Positions 12,455-25,900 of a stretch of 64,000 bases of DNA are shown here, piece by piece. The first letter of the stretch is position 1. Every line of letters starts with the position of its first letter. Origin of the DNA: Lingula anatina (taxonomy: Eukaryota; Brachiopoda; Lingulata; Lingulida; Lingulidae); contig NW_019775813.1 of assembly GCF_001039355.2 (NCBI RefSeq), positions 214,886 to 278,885 of the forward strand, in the 5' to 3' direction. The translations under genes were made by a program, and so were the position numbers. The notes under the pieces are model-generated. The model worked only from the letters and a program-made list of their open reading frames with translations, had not been told where the DNA came from and did not search any database.

Positions 12455-15400
12455 CTAAGCACTGCGATCATTGGAGCAGGTGTTATACAAGAAGCTGTAT
12501 CAGAGAGTTTGAATTTATTTCACATTCCTGCCTCAGTTTGTGTCCTGGGAATGTTGACAACTGTTCTCTCCATTGCCAGCTCTTTGATTTCTTTTCTGTT
12601 TGTCTTGGCAGCATTGTTCAGCCAAAAGTATGAAGAATCACTCACAATCACAGGGGCAGAGTGAACTAAAGGGGTGTCAGGTTTAGGGGCCCCTAAATTT
12701 AATTTTTGTGTCTTTTACAAATAGGTTAGGCAATCCGGCTATCTCAGAAATATGTAATTTTATTTTGTCATTGGACACTTCAAACTGCACATTTCATGGT
12801 TTATTTCATATCTTGGCCCATTGAATGTCATATTGGCAAAGGTGTAGATATGTGAATCTGTATAATAGTCCCCACTCTTTAAAAATTGGTATCACAAGAG
12901 AAAAGAGAAATTCTTATCTTTCCTGAGAAACTCCACAATGGCAGAGGTGAATGTGTTGTGCTTGGCACTACGAGTATTGTGTGGTATTGCACTACTGAGC
13001 TATTGCAGGATAAAGTATACAAGAAACAGCTGCCTGATTAAAAACTTGAGGTACTTGTTGTTTTTATAATGTTTGTTGTTTGTTCACAACTTGATGTAGA
13101 CTTTGTTCAAACTTTAAATTTTTATTATCTTGAGTGTCTTTTTAATTATATGAGACACTTGTTTTCCGAATCGCTTACGTCACAGACTCACAGTGTTGTT
13201 CCATTCCCACAAATGTGTGGTGAGTTTCCCTTAAACTTGTTCACAATTTAAGTTCACTGAATCAGAACTTAAAGTTTTTTTTTTTTTTTTGGAAACCCTG
13301 TAAGTTGCAAGCTTAAAGGGCTGATATGGCACCTCTTTGCATACTCTTCAGAGGCAAGATTCTTCCCATTTTGCAAGAAACAGCTGTGCTTATAATAGAA
13401 CACAGAACAACCTACTGCAAATCCAGCTGCTATAAGTTTCCTTATCATTTGTTCACAATTCTAAGTGAGTTACATCAAAACATAATCAGCTCCTCTCGGT
13501 TGCACTTTATGTCAACTGTAATAATTTGCGTCCCATCTCCGTGCTAACCCTGTCGCCGCAGGTCTCTTAGCAAACCATTTGTACAAAAATTTTGGTGAGT
13601 TACAGCAAAACAACCAAATAGTTCCTTCCTAGTTGCTCTAAATGTCAACCATAATCTGTGGTAATTGAATTTCCCACAGTCAAAATAACTAATATTGGAT
13701 TGTGTATGTGAGTCTAGTGTATTAGGTGCATTTGTGTGCAATAGGTTCTGGTTTCTACTACCATGGTTGCCAACATAGGTGTATTGAACTGAACCAAAGA
13801 GGTTTGTCTGCTTGGTAAATATAGTAGAAAATAAGATTTTTGTATTATTAGTTTGTTGTCATTACATCATCTAGAGGGCAGCTCTTATACTCTGACTGAG
13901 GAAGGCTAACAATATTTCTGGTAGCAGACTTGCGTAACATAAGGTCTTGACTGATTATTTTTTATTATGTCATTAGAAAGGAAATTATTTTGTTATAAGA
14001 AATTTGATGAATGCCATTAAGAATGTAATTTTCTATATGAGATTCAGTTATAAATACATTCATCTTTATCGTTTGAAACAACTGGATGAATCAAAACCTT
14101 CAGTTATAAAATATTTTGACATTATCAATAAAGTGGCCACTGACAATTAAGAGGTCTGGGGTAAATGTGCACTAACATATAGATTTAATACTTATAAAAT
14201 CCATGCAACTTGCAAGATTATATAAACTGATGCATTCGTTTGAATTGCATGGCCAGGAATTAGGAAAGAAAAAAAGCAATCATTGTTGCACAAGTAGACT
14301 CAACTTAATTTAGAATAAGTTCATTAAAACATTAAAAAAATAAAAGAGAAAAAAAAGAAGGATTCCAGTTATCAAGTTAAGTTGGCTATCTCTTGAAAAA
14401 CTCTCAAAATTCAGGCCCCCTGCTGGTTAAGTAAACCTCTGCCTGGAAGATGAAGAAATGCATCCGTATTTGGTTTTTTGAAGAGTAATTGATCAATAAG
14501 ATAAAGCCGTTTGGAGTGGAGGCAGCTGTGAAAGAAACTTCTGAAGTCTTACATAATAACTAGGGAAATTGGTTTGAAACAGGAACCAGAAGAAAAACAG
14601 CCAAATGGGTCCGAAAAAAGTGAAGAAAATGATAGTTGCTGCCAACAGACATTGACATGAATGGTGATTACTTTGTAATTGAGAGAAAGTGAATGTGAAG
14701 GGTAGAGTAGATGCTGATTGGTGAAGGTGGAAAGAACTTAATTGAAGACAGAAAACCACCTAGAAATGAAGGTGGAAAGAATATTGCTGAAAAGAGAAAA
14801 CCACCTAGTAATGATTGCATGCTATGGCAGTGTTGATTTTGATGTATATTTGTTTTGATGACCAAAGAAATCAGCTGTTTTTTTAAAAGTGTCTGGAGTA
14901 TGCATAGTGGGGTCTCTTATTATAAAGGGTACGAGGGGATGGGGGTAAGTCACCTAGAAGATGTTATGTGATATGTGCAAGAAATGTATATTGTGAGGAA
15001 AGAAGTCTTATGCCTCTCATCTTTTTTTTTTTTTTTTTCTCAAGTCCAAGACCAATAGCTGAGAGGTCCAAAATATGTTTAAGTGTTGTCTAATGATGGA
15101 AATAGTTCTATGGCACTTGTTTTCTAAATACCATGGAGAGAAATAGCACATTTATAGAATACAAAGTGTCAGTTATGGACCTGCTCTAGATGTTGTTCAG
15201 ACAATCACCAGTCGGGATTTGTTTTCACTCCTAACAACCACCACCACTAATTGTTTTTGCTAGGAGCTCTCGTTGTGTTGATAAGGGAAAAATCAACCAA
15301 AAGTCTGCTCATGCACTAGACATGGGTTCTGGTATTCATAAAGAGTGAAGTCCTGAATACATGATATTTTCAGTAACAGGCAAGATGACTTTTGTCATTA

Positions 15401-16138
15401 TAGAGAAAAAAAAAAGGAACCCTCGTGTTTGTTTTAAAATCTGTCCATAACTCGTCCTATTGATACTTTTTCATAAACAATCCATTTTGATTTTGTTGCC
15501 TAAAATTATAACTTGTTCATTGAGTCATACCCATGCCAGAATTGAAGCTTCTAACTTTTTCTTACATCTCAGTATGAAGTGCCACATGACCTTATAAAAT
15601 GGAAAAAAGAAAAGAAAAGAAAAGCTACTTAATGCCCTGCAAATATGATGATTGTCTGAACCAACACGTTCAGAAAAAAGAAACTTGTTGAAATATTACT
15701 AGTGAAAGTAGTTTTTTTCTCTCTGACGCCTATGATAAATTTGCAAGGAATTTGTTTATAAACTATTCTCACCAGGTCCTGGCCTTTGTACAGTAAACAA
15801 GTCAAAGTTTGGAACTGAAAGGAAAATATAAATAAATCAAAACTAAGTAAAGGCCATTTGGGCTGACAAGTAAAATTTGGATCTTTGCCTCTTCATTGGT
15901 GATGTATATTGATGATACAACCCTAAAACATTTTGTCTGTTTGCCTCATGTCCAAAATAAGAAGGCATTTCAATTACGTACATATATTGAAATGAACAAG
16001 TTCCCTGTTTGCTTTTCTTTTCTCAAGAAAAGTCATTTTCATCATGTCAGATCATGATTCATATTAACAAGCTGCTCTTCACCCCCCCCCCCCCATCTTT
16101 TTAGTTGGAATGGGTTTGGGGGGGGGGGGGGGGGGGGG

Positions 16139-16406
16139 NNNNNNNNNNNNNNNNNNNNNNNNNNNNNNNNNNNNNNNNNNNNNNNNNNNNNNNNNNNNNN
16201 NNNNNNNNNNNNNNNNNNNNNNNNNNNNNNNNNNNNNNNNNNNNNNNNNNNNNNNNNNNNNNNNNNNNNNNNNNNNNNNNNNNNNNNNNNNNNNNNNNNN
16301 NNNNNNNNNNNNNNNNNNNNNNNNNNNNNNNNNNNNNNNNNNNNNNNNNNNNNNNNNNNNNNNNNNNNNNNNNNNNNNNNNNNNNNNNNNNNNNNNNNNN
16401 NNNNNN
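16139..16406. other. Assembly gap (268 N) flanked by poly-G
   Basis: The gap lies between G homopolymers on both sides, at the place where copy A has a C-rich run followed by ordinary sequence (about 7576-7640). Any open reading frame spanning it is meaningless. Confidence 0.95.
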
Positions 16407-16568
16407 GGGGGGGGGGGGGGGGGGGGGGGAGTGCTTAGCAAGCAGGGCCCCAAAACTTGAAAGCATCATGAATTGCATCGTGATATCACCTTTTATTTTG
16501 AGGCTGTTAAATGTGGGGCCCGTAAATCCTGAGTTATGGAATAGAGTTGCTTGGGCTTGGTCGCAATT

Positions 16569-16852
16569 CCCGCACGAAAATGCAGTAGTATCGAAGTAGC
16601 AAAGAAGCATTAACGCAGTAGTGGTGTGGAGCATATTTGCAGTAGAAATGCAGCATAGCCTACTGCAATTCTACTTCAAAATTTACATAGGGTTGTACAG
16701 AGGAGGAGCATTAATGCAGTAGATTAGCAGCATGATAGAAGCATGTTTCAAATATGCTAATGAGCTCCCTACTCGAAGCAGATTTGAAGCATGTTTGCAG
16801 TATGATTGCAGTAGTCTACTGCGCTGGAGTATCTACTGCGTTTTCTTGCGGG
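16569..16852. mobile_element. 284-bp MITE, present only in haplotype copy B
   Basis: An insertion relative to copy A at position 7770. Terminal inverted repeats are CCCGCACGAAAATGCAGTAG on the left and CCCGCAAGAAAACGCAGTAG when the right end is reverse-complemented. The flanks suggest a 2-bp TT duplication (GCAATT before the element, TTTGCAC after, GCAATTTGCAC in the empty site). The interior is rich in GCAGTAG-type motifs in both orientations. It is non-coding, so transposition would need a transposase supplied elsewhere. Confidence 0.85.
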
Positions 16853-19800
16853 TTTGCACTGCTTTCGAGTTACGGAGCCCAGGTCCTCTTTTATTGTAAG
16901 AACAATTAAAACAATATCTGTGTATTTGTCAGTCAGATATTACTGTACTTGAGATGATCTGTATCAGCTATATCTAATGTGTTTCCATCAATATTTGTCT
17001 GTTTGCCCTTGCATCTAGCCATACATATTTCATATGGTTAATGCAGCTTTTTCTCTACTTCACCATTGATTCTGGAAGTTGGAAAGTGCCGGAGGCTTTT
17101 TGTGAGTTTACAGATAGAAGTTGTGTCTCTATTGTTCAAAGTGATGAAGGCGTGTTTTTCAAATTGAGCTCATCATTATTTTATGACGGAGCTCTATTCT
17201 GAGGGGTATTGTTTATTGCATTCTTTGGTTAGTGCTAAGTGAGTGAATGTTACATCAAATGTTCTTCTTGTTTACTGTCTAACTCTGTTGTCCCAAGTTT
17301 AATTAAATAAACAGTATCTTTTTGGTCATCCCCAGTGCAATGGTAGGAAATATCTTTTTAAGATCGCATATATATAAATTGCTCACACAATATGACTCTA
17401 CTTCTGAGATTCATTTGTAAATAAGGGAGTAGGTAACCTTTGTAATATTAGAAGGTGAAACTTTAACCCAACACTGAATTATTCACTGAATTAATAACAA
17501 TTATTGTGTAAGTTGAGCTCTGAGAAAATGCTTTGAACTGGAGACGTATTGATTTATGTGTGGGGTGAATTTTTTTAAGCATCAGTTTTGTTGATAGCCT
17601 AAGTTATTTATCTGATGGGCAAATCTTCTTGTTTAAATAAGAAAATACTGAGTTTGGATATTGAAAATAAAAACTGGCATGCAATAGTTTAGTGAACTAA
17701 TATAAGCCTTCAGATGTGTTCAGAGCGGTCTTAAATTAAAATCGAGTCTTGAATAGGGTCTTAGATGGCCACATAGGGTTCCCATCGCTGATTCTGCCCT
17801 GTTTTTTTTGTGAGATGAAAATGCAACTGTTATCATTAAATTGTAAAAATTCAATGTAATATTTTTGTTGGAGGTAATGGAGTTGTATTGATCAATAAAT
17901 GTGGGAAGGCTGGTTCAAAAGACATAACTAAGGAGCATTAAATAATGGATGGTCATTTTTATTCCAGTTTGGGTCATTTTGCCGCTGCTGTAAAGCTTTG
18001 ATATTGGAACCGACCCCTTTGATCAGTTTTGACATGGGTCTGGTAATAGGAGAGAAGTGTTTAAATGCCCCTTCTAGGTTTATATCATGGCCAGTTTTGT
18101 TTAAATCTCCGAGGGAGATGATTACATAGCAAGGTACTTAGACATCGTTGAGAGAGCTTATGTAGCAGAATTCTGGAAAAAAGCTGAGAATGTTTTGGAA
18201 TGCCACCCATTTACCGAGGGAAACATTGCCTGTGGAGAAAGTATCGCTTTATTTTTATCCACTCCATGACTCGTCCACAGTGAAGGGCTACTCCAGTTTT
18301 TGTTTCCGGTTGGAATTCTGAGCCAAATTTCCCAGGAGGATGGAAAGGAGGGAAAGCTAAATTGATTTCCATTGTTACCTTTTAGGCTTCACATTGTGAA
18401 CATATTACACAGCAGTCGGGTTGATTTGTTAAGCGTCAGCAGCTTTTCCCCAAGAACACATGTCGTCATGTGCCAATAAAACCATAAAACCCAACTGTCT
18501 TATCCTGCACTGGCATGTTTTATAATTTGTTGCCATCAGTCTCTGCTCTGCTCCCTTTGAAGCCAATAAATAAGCAGATTACAGGTACACGAGCCTGGCA
18601 AAAGTGGCATCTTTGAAGTGGTTAGTTGTGGAATCCTTTCTTATTCTTGTATTTTTTCCCTGCTTTTGTGTCGTATCTGTTATTGATTTTTTGACGTTAT
18701 TATAGACTAGTCTATAACTGTTGTAATAGCTCAGGCATTTTAGACACCCCACTCTTTCGATATATAACTTTTTACCAACATGTATCATTGTCAGTTATTT
18801 ATAAGAAAGGGATTTGGACATGGTCTCATCCCAGTTTTCTGAACTTCGGAATCGCCTGTACAAAGTTACAAAATAAACAAATAAATTTATAACAAGTAAG
18901 CCAAAACAATAAGAGGCGGGAAATGGGCTTTTGACAAACAATTTTAAAGGTCGATCTATTGAACCTTGTCCTGTCTTCCTGGTTCCGCCTTTGCACTTTG
19001 CATACGTGTTATTCATGTTATGAAATAATGAATTTGCTTGAGCTGAATGATTAAAGTTCAGTTTCTCATTGTTCGATAAAACGACTACAGATTAAGAACC
19101 CCAGTTAATTGGTCTGGAAGCAAACCATTGTTCCTTAATATGATTATGAACCGGCTCTTTGATTAGTGGCTCAGATTGGCTGAAAAACGGGCTTTGTTCT
19201 GGGTCGGAACTAAAAGAAAGTGTGCGCTTTGTGTATTTTTCATGGGTGATAAGGTGAATATTTTTACGTTTTTCTGTGTAAAAAGGACATTACATAGAGC
19301 TTACCCCTGAGAAGTGAAGCCATTGTAGTCCAAATTCACACAAGCCAGTTTTTTTTTTCTTCTTCTTTTTTTTTCCTTTTCAGCCTGGATTTTGAAGATA
19401 AGGAGATTTAGCATCCCATACCCCATATCACTCTGTTCAGTTCACTTTAAGAGCCTTGAGAGAAAAAATTATTCCTCTAGAGTGTTAGAGAATGGAAATT
19501 AAATGGCCTCCGGAAATGGTGCATGATGCTTGTTTATGCTAAGAGAAAGCAGCATGGCAGAGGCTGTCACTGATACAGCTACTTTGGAAATTAAGCGTGA
19601 CTGAATGGGAAAGAAATTGATGCTTAACCCCTTCAGAAAGAAAGAAAAAGTGAGCTCTAGTTTTTGCTTCAGAATTAAGATCGACATGTCATATTCAACA
19701 GCGTGCTGAGACAGAAAAGTAGGGGTATAAAAAAATGAGCAAATTTTGATGAAGTGAAATGTCAAAAGAGGGGGAAAAACTTTGATATATGTTCTGTAGT

Positions 19801-19913
19801 TTTTATGTAGACTCCTGTCACTTGCACATGACGTTTGAAATAAAGCATTGCAGAAAAAAAAAAAACAAAAAGAGGAGATCAAGTTCGATACTTAACTTTA
19901 AGTTGAGAAAGAG

Positions 19914-19914
19914 N
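19914..19914. other. Single-N contig join
   Basis: A lone N ends copy B. The next base restarts sequence already shown at 10621, and the match runs 195 bases to the position where copy A stopped. Confidence 0.9.
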
Positions 19915-20109
19915 AAAAGTAGGGGTATAAAAAATGAGCAAATTTTGATGAAGTGAAATGTCAAAAGAGGGGAAAAACTTTGATATATGTTCAGCAGTTT
20001 TTATGTAGACTCATGTCACTTGCACATGACGTTTGAAATAAAGCATTGCAGAAAAAAAAACAAAAAAACAGGAGATAAGTTCGATACTTAACTTTAAGCT
20101 GAGAAAGGG
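19915..20109. repeat. 195-bp contig-end overlap, identical to 10621-10815
   Basis: Base-for-base repeat of 10621-10815, including the lengths of two A homopolymers. After 20109 the sequence continues into new single-copy DNA. It is best read as an unmerged overlap between neighbouring contigs. Confidence 0.9.
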
Positions 20110-20372
20110 ATCAGAACTTTTATAGACATTTAAAACTTAAGTTTATATGTAGCACCTTATTCTGGTAATAAACTGTCAACTATATATTTATGCATGATAT
20201 TGTTTATTTATTTTCCTTCAAAAATGCTCAACTTGTATTGACAGGTGGCAGTGAACCTGAAAGATATAGTACAACATGGATAATGTGATATATAATATGG
20301 GAAGTGAACACTACTGTCCCTACACTAATAAATGTGAACTTACAACTGCCTATCAGCACATCGTAGATCCCA

Positions 20373-20602
20373 TTCCCATACCTAGATAGATCTAGCAGGA
20401 TCGATCCATCTGTGAAGGGATTCTGGCTAAATTGCACTTAACTTAAGCGGCTTAGAAGTCTGGCACACCTACTGAAGCTGTTAACTATCGTCCAGCAGCT
20501 TCAATAGGTTGGCTAGGCATTAAGCCGTTTAATTTGAGTGCAATTAAGCGAGAATCCCCTCAGAAATGGATTGATCCTATTAGATCGATCTAGGTATGGG
20601 AA
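20373..20602. mobile_element. GATC-rich inverted-repeat element
   Basis: The left end reads TTCCCATACCTAGATAGATC and the reverse complement of the right end reads TTCCCATACCTAGATCGATC. The pairing continues for over 30 bases through an AGGATC-AATCCAT segment. About 230 bp long with no coding capacity. The termini resemble those of 22795-22980, suggesting a related family. Superfamily not assigned. Confidence 0.7.
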
Positions 20603-21232
20603 CCCAGTCTTAATTATCTGACAGTTATGAGTATACAGGAAATTACTATCTGCCATTGTGCCCCCTGTGGAGAGTATGGTTGGATTGGTGGGGAGATGTT
20701 ATTTACTGAAAACAAGGCAGACCTTTTAAAGATGTACCCCTACCCCCTTCCTCGCATACTCATGTCCCTCTTCCCCACCCTGCCATAGATGATTCTCAGC
20801 GGGGGTTGGGAAGTAGTGCATCTCATCTCAATATTTGTTACGGGGTATGATACTGTGAAATGTGTACCAATGCACACCTTGAAAATGGATAGTGTGGTCT
20901 GATCTACCAGTGAATTTGGGATCATTTGGTGCTGAGTCAGGTAGTTTTGGTAGGCCTGCATACACACACACCCTGGGGCCTCAGTGTCACATGCCAGTTT
21001 ATGGGGGATAAATAAACTGCTGGGGATCATGGAGGCAGTGCAGAGATTATCACCTTCACTGGACATTTTCATTATAAGCTACTTGACTGGGTTATGTTAA
21101 CAACTATGTGATTGATGGGATCATTATGGAGCCTAGTGTTTATGGACCACCCCCTGTAGCTAGTTTCTCAAGTAAAGGTGTTGGGAAGATATGGCTACGT
21201 CCACCAGTGTTTTAACTATAGCTGTACTTAGA

Positions 21233-21450
21233 CTAAGACTCCGTTCACATGAAAAATCTATTTTCTAAAAATCTATTTTCTATTTGCGGTATCTTGTGAT
21301 CACTCCGAGCGCAGTCGAGAATTAATTACAGCTTTGGAAGTAACTGGCTCGCGCTGCCAGTAATTACGCCGCGGGGTATTCAGGGCACAGACCATGATCA
21401 CAAGATACCGCGAATATAAAATAGATTTTTCATGTGAACGAAGCCTAACT
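21233..21450. mobile_element. MITE-like element with about 30-bp terminal inverted repeats
   Basis: Left end CCGTTCACATGAAAAATCTA pairs with the right end, which reads TCGTTCACATGAAAAATCTA when reverse-complemented, and pairing extends on both sides. A GATCACAAGATACCG-type inner motif is also inverted. About 218 bp, non-coding. Confidence 0.75.
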
Positions 21451-21789
21451 AAAGGAAAATGTTTGTTTGTAACCACCAGGAAAGTAAATAAACTTGAGAA
21501 AAGATGGGACAAAGGGATGTGTCAAGAAAATGCCACTTTATTTACTTTGGAGAAGATAGATCTAGATAACCTTCAGAAATAAACTTTGTATTTAGGGTTG
21601 GCTGAGGGTTTCACAAATGTGCCCTTGGATTAAAATGAAGAAAATAAGTTTTAATTTAAGTTCAGAATTTTAAATTGCATATGGGGTTAGATTATTTCTG
21701 TGAATGCCTCTGAGAACTTTAACTGTAAATCATTGCAATTTTATTAGTTTATGAAAAAGGTATAGATTAAGACTGGAAATATATTAGGT

Positions 21790-21790
21790 A

Positions 21791-21838
<48 letters not shown>
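21790..21838. repeat. TG/TA dinucleotide microsatellite
   Basis: A short (TG)n tract followed by a long (TA)n tract. Confidence 0.95.
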
Positions 21839-21839
<1 letters not shown>

Positions 21840-22794
21840 CAGAGCATCCAATGGTCAGTCCTCTATAATTTACAGGCACAAAATGATTGAGCACGCTAGC
21901 GAAGTAATATATTACACAATCCCCAGATAGGTGTATATAAATGATGAAACAGCATCCCAAGCTATTGTGGAATATTTTAATAGCTTGAACTATACAGATT
22001 GCCCTGGTGTTTATGCAGTGTGGACATCGATCAATTATTCATGTCATTTATAATTGAGCTTTGTGAGAAGATTTTACATGACACTTATAATTCAGCTTTG
22101 TTTGAAGGTTTTAAGTGCAATTTAGAATTGGGCTTTGTGTCAAGATTTTACTTCATCTGCTGCAGTTATGATTATGATATAATCTGTGCTTTTGTTCAGT
22201 TTTGTGAAGCCACTTTGAATATGTCCTGTCAAGTCTCCATTCTAAGGATACGGATATTTCATAATCCAAAACCAACCAGATTACTAAGAAAACTGTATCC
22301 TACTTATTCAGTCTTTATGAGAAAGTCCCATTTCTGCTAATTTCTTAAGACGAGGTAATTGCATTGTTTACTGGCTATTGAAATTCATAACTGTATTGTA
22401 TTTTTATTGTATTTGAACCATATTCAGGTAATGGTTAGCTGGATTTAAAAAAAAAGAAAAAAATAAAGGAGACAAAATTTAATCATTAGATATTCAGTTT
22501 ATAAGAAAAGCTAATGCTGTCATAGTTTATCATACATTATGACACTTAAAAACTATTTTCAGTTGAAAATTTCCCTGTCTAAACAGCTTCTGCAGAAGTC
22601 CTTATGGCCAGTTGTCTTAATCACATTAGATGTTGTATACTATTCCAACCACTTGCCCAAGTTGCCATTTGTTTGTGCAGTATGAATTCCTGGTGGGAAG
22701 CAGCAATTAACTGATTAGTGATGGCGATGGTGGTTCTCTTAGGGGTGGAGATAAAGACAGTAAACCACTGTTGTCTCTCGGTGGATATGCACTA

Positions 22795-22980
22795 AGACCC
22801 CGTTCCCACAGATTTTAGATCGATCTATCCTCTTGGAGTCTCACTAGATTACTGTCAGCTTAGCCGGCTTAAATGTCTGTCCTGCCTACTAAAAGCTCGG
22901 CTGACTGCAGTTTAGCGCAAACCCCCAGGGAATTAGGTCGATCCGGATAGATCTATCTAAATCTCTGGGAATGCACTCTA
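22795..22980. mobile_element. GATC-rich inverted-repeat element at the start of the Ig-region duplication
   Basis: The left end (GTTCCCACAGATTTTAGATC) pairs with the right end (ATTCCCAGAGATTTAGATAG when reverse-complemented). The other haplotype copy begins inside the left end of this element at 29295, so the contig break fell in repetitive sequence. Related to 20373-20602 by its TTCCCA...AGATCGATCTA termini. Confidence 0.65.
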
Positions 22981-25900
22981 AATGCTGTAGACTACACTTC
23001 TTAGCTATACTGGAGGGTGCATTCACTATGCAATTGTCGTACTAGGTAGTTCAAGTCAACTTCAACTCCGTGGGGACTTCTGCTGAATGCTGTCAGAGTA
23101 ACATTTGGTATTTCTGTAAATTATGCTATTTGCAACTACATGGTGGCATTTGCTTGGGTTTTGAGGCCAAATTTTGACATTAAATGCATCTTTTAAAATG
23201 GAAAGAAGAGGAAAAACATTCTTTAATGTTTACCATCATTTTAACATGTCCATCTCACTTTTGCTTTCTCTCCTAGGAAAAACTTCAGGTGTATTGTGTT
23301 CTTTACTGGCTCTGAAAGTAATACAGGCAAGCTATGGGTCATTTAGTTTGCTTCCTGTAGTCAACTCATTGTAATCAGACAGCATGGTAATATAAATTGA
23401 CTGTCAACGTGCAAAGATGGAGCGTATGCAGTCTAGTTTGTCTCTCTTAGTGGAAATGGGCCTCCCACCTATAACTTGAGTTACCAAGCAGTTAGCTGCC
23501 AGACAAAAAGTTTCAGGAACTGTTGGAATGAAAACATTTGGGAAATAAAATATTTCTTGAGTGGTTCAAGTGAGAGGTGTTCCTGTGAAATGCTAAAAGA
23601 CAATTAAATGGTGTATATCAACTGTATGATTTCCCTTAGTGCAACTTTTAGGAGACCAATAACACTATTTCATTAAATATGATCCTCACTTTTAACCAAG
23701 TAGTAACTTAAAGAACCCTATGATTGTTGTCCACAGTAGGGCAGTATTTTTTCCTAAAATTATCTTATTAGCAAAATTAGCATTTTTTTTCTTTATGCCC
23801 CATTTTGCACTGCTACCGTCAATTCTATACTGACCTGTCAGCAGAATAGTGGTGAAAGGGTTAATATAAACAGGTGTCCATTTGGATACAATGGATGTAA
23901 TGGAGCAGGCCACTGGACACTGGTCAAACTGGATAGTGGCTGTAACATCAGATGAGGATGGGGTGAAAAATCGATAAGCTAATATGTCAGCTGTCCCAGT
24001 AGGAAATTGCTTTTGGGAGAAGACAGACAGTGTTATTACTGCTTGAATTAACTCTTTCTAATTAATTGACTGTCTCAAGACTCTAGACTCTTGTTCACAC
24101 AGATAAAACACGGAACTTCCACTGCTATTTGCACTTGAATTTTAGAGGTTCTTTGTATCAAGGTTTACAGGCATGATTACGAACATGCGCACGTATGGAA
24201 ATATACTCACATCTACACATGCTCACGCACACATCTGCACAAACACCATGATTTGGGGATTTTTTTTTTTTTTTTTTTTTTGTGCAAAATACTCATTTGC
24301 GTCAGAGCAGATTAACACCAGTCAAAAAACAGAGTGGACAGAAGAACATATTTTATGTTTGTGACACTATAATTAAATGATTAAAAGGGAGGTGAGGGTT
24401 TTGTGTCACTATGGTAACTGCTGCCATCTTGTTTTTCACACTGATTTTTCTTCTCCTACACTGGTTGTTGACAATATAATGTGATTTTCAGCAAGTCCAC
24501 TTCAGTTTCATAGTTACGTCAAAACAGTTATTCAGAGAGGATAATAATCAGGTGATGGTAGAAAATTACCAATTGATTGATGAAAATGGCCAGTTGTTGA
24601 TTTGGCTGAGTTCAAAGATCAGGAGGAATAGAATGCCTGAATATATATAACACACCATCTTAATGAGCCAGTTAGCCAGTTATCCAAAGGGTTAATTTGA
24701 CTTCTCTTATTGTCCTACCTAAATGGGTTTAAGGACCCTACTGATAGGCCAGACAATAGGGCTAATATCAAACTTACTGACCACTTGGGTTTGCCATGAT
24801 AAAGTGGTCTCATATTTCTCTTTACCTGCAAAGTTTATGTTCAGCTGGTGGTCCAGTTCTCACGAGGATTGTAATTTATTTTGCCTTGACATGAATGGGA
24901 TGCAAAGAATTGTTTACTGCTTCCTTAACCCTCTTTTATCCCTTCTTTTCAAGTATATGGATAAAATTCAATTTTCCAATAATTGAAGTATTATTGGGAA
25001 TTTTGTTTAATGGAGAAGGTGTTAGCTAAAGAAAAATAAATTGTCTCGTGAACAATGGCAAATACTTATCAGTGATAAATAAGCTTGGTATTTATTGGAG
25101 ACATACAGAACTTTGACTGGGTAACATTGTGTAGAACCAGATCAACTGAAACTGGTGAACAGGCAAGAGATCACCAGTTCTTTTCAGAGAAGATACTTTC
25201 GAACACCTTTTTTAAGCAATATGGTCATCTGATAATAGTGCTGCTGGTTCCAGTCGTATGAAATCTGCTGTTTGAGAGTGTGTGTGCGAGCATGAGCACG
25301 AGAATAAGCGCGGCCTTGATGACAGTGACCCAGACAATTGATGATGCTGGGGTTTGTGAAGTCACTGTGTACTTACTGCCTTATGGGACTAACATTGATT
25401 TTCTCCACGTTACTTCTGACAATAAATGTTCGCGTCAGGATATACCACACTTCTGTGTGAGGTTTGGTGTACGACATCTTGTAATTATGACCATTTCCAT
25501 AGCAATGAATAGTACCTTGTGCAGTTTTGATATTGGTTTGGTAATTGGAATTGTACAAGTAAAGGTCAATGTTGCTCTGAAATTATCCGGAGACCAATTT
25601 TGCGTAGAACTAGCACCCATAAATATTCTGAATTTCACAAATGAATTTCCTTTTTTCTCCTCACATGCTGAAATTTGATCTGCAAATTTTTCTTGTCACA
25701 GGCATCGTGGTCCTCTGGCACTGACTTCATTCAGTAGGGTAGTATGGATGGCCAGATATATCATTTAGCATTTTGATCTAAGATTTGCCTCTCTGTTGTA
25801 CAGAAATTTGGTTGTAGACTTAATATTCTTCACACTGTCCTGATGACTGATCTTTTAGTACGGGCCTGACTTTGGAAAAACAGTTACACCAGTCTTAGAG

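Larger units (their letters stand above)
10817..19913. repeat. Haplotype copy B (probable haplotig inserted by the assembler)
   Basis: A second, diverged version of 2337-10815, bounded on both sides by single Ns. It carries a 268-base gap and a 284-bp inverted-repeat insertion that are absent from copy A. The final part of B (about 19719-19913) differs from A at several bases, whereas 19915-20109 equals the end of A exactly. That pattern fits an alternative allele placed between two overlapping contigs and not a tandem duplication. No coding exon is supported. Confidence 0.85.
20110..22796. other. Single-copy noncoding stretch with two MITE-like elements
   Basis: No coding exon recognised. 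It holds a GATC-rich inverted-repeat element (20373-20602), another inverted-repeat element (21233-21450) and a TG/TA microsatellite (about 21790-21838). Either 5' flank or the first intron of the adhesion gene. Confidence 0.6.

Noticed and set aside
16079-16634. Long open frames crossing the N gap with poly-Pro or poly-Gly
   Set aside because: They are artefacts of Ns flanked by G homopolymers.
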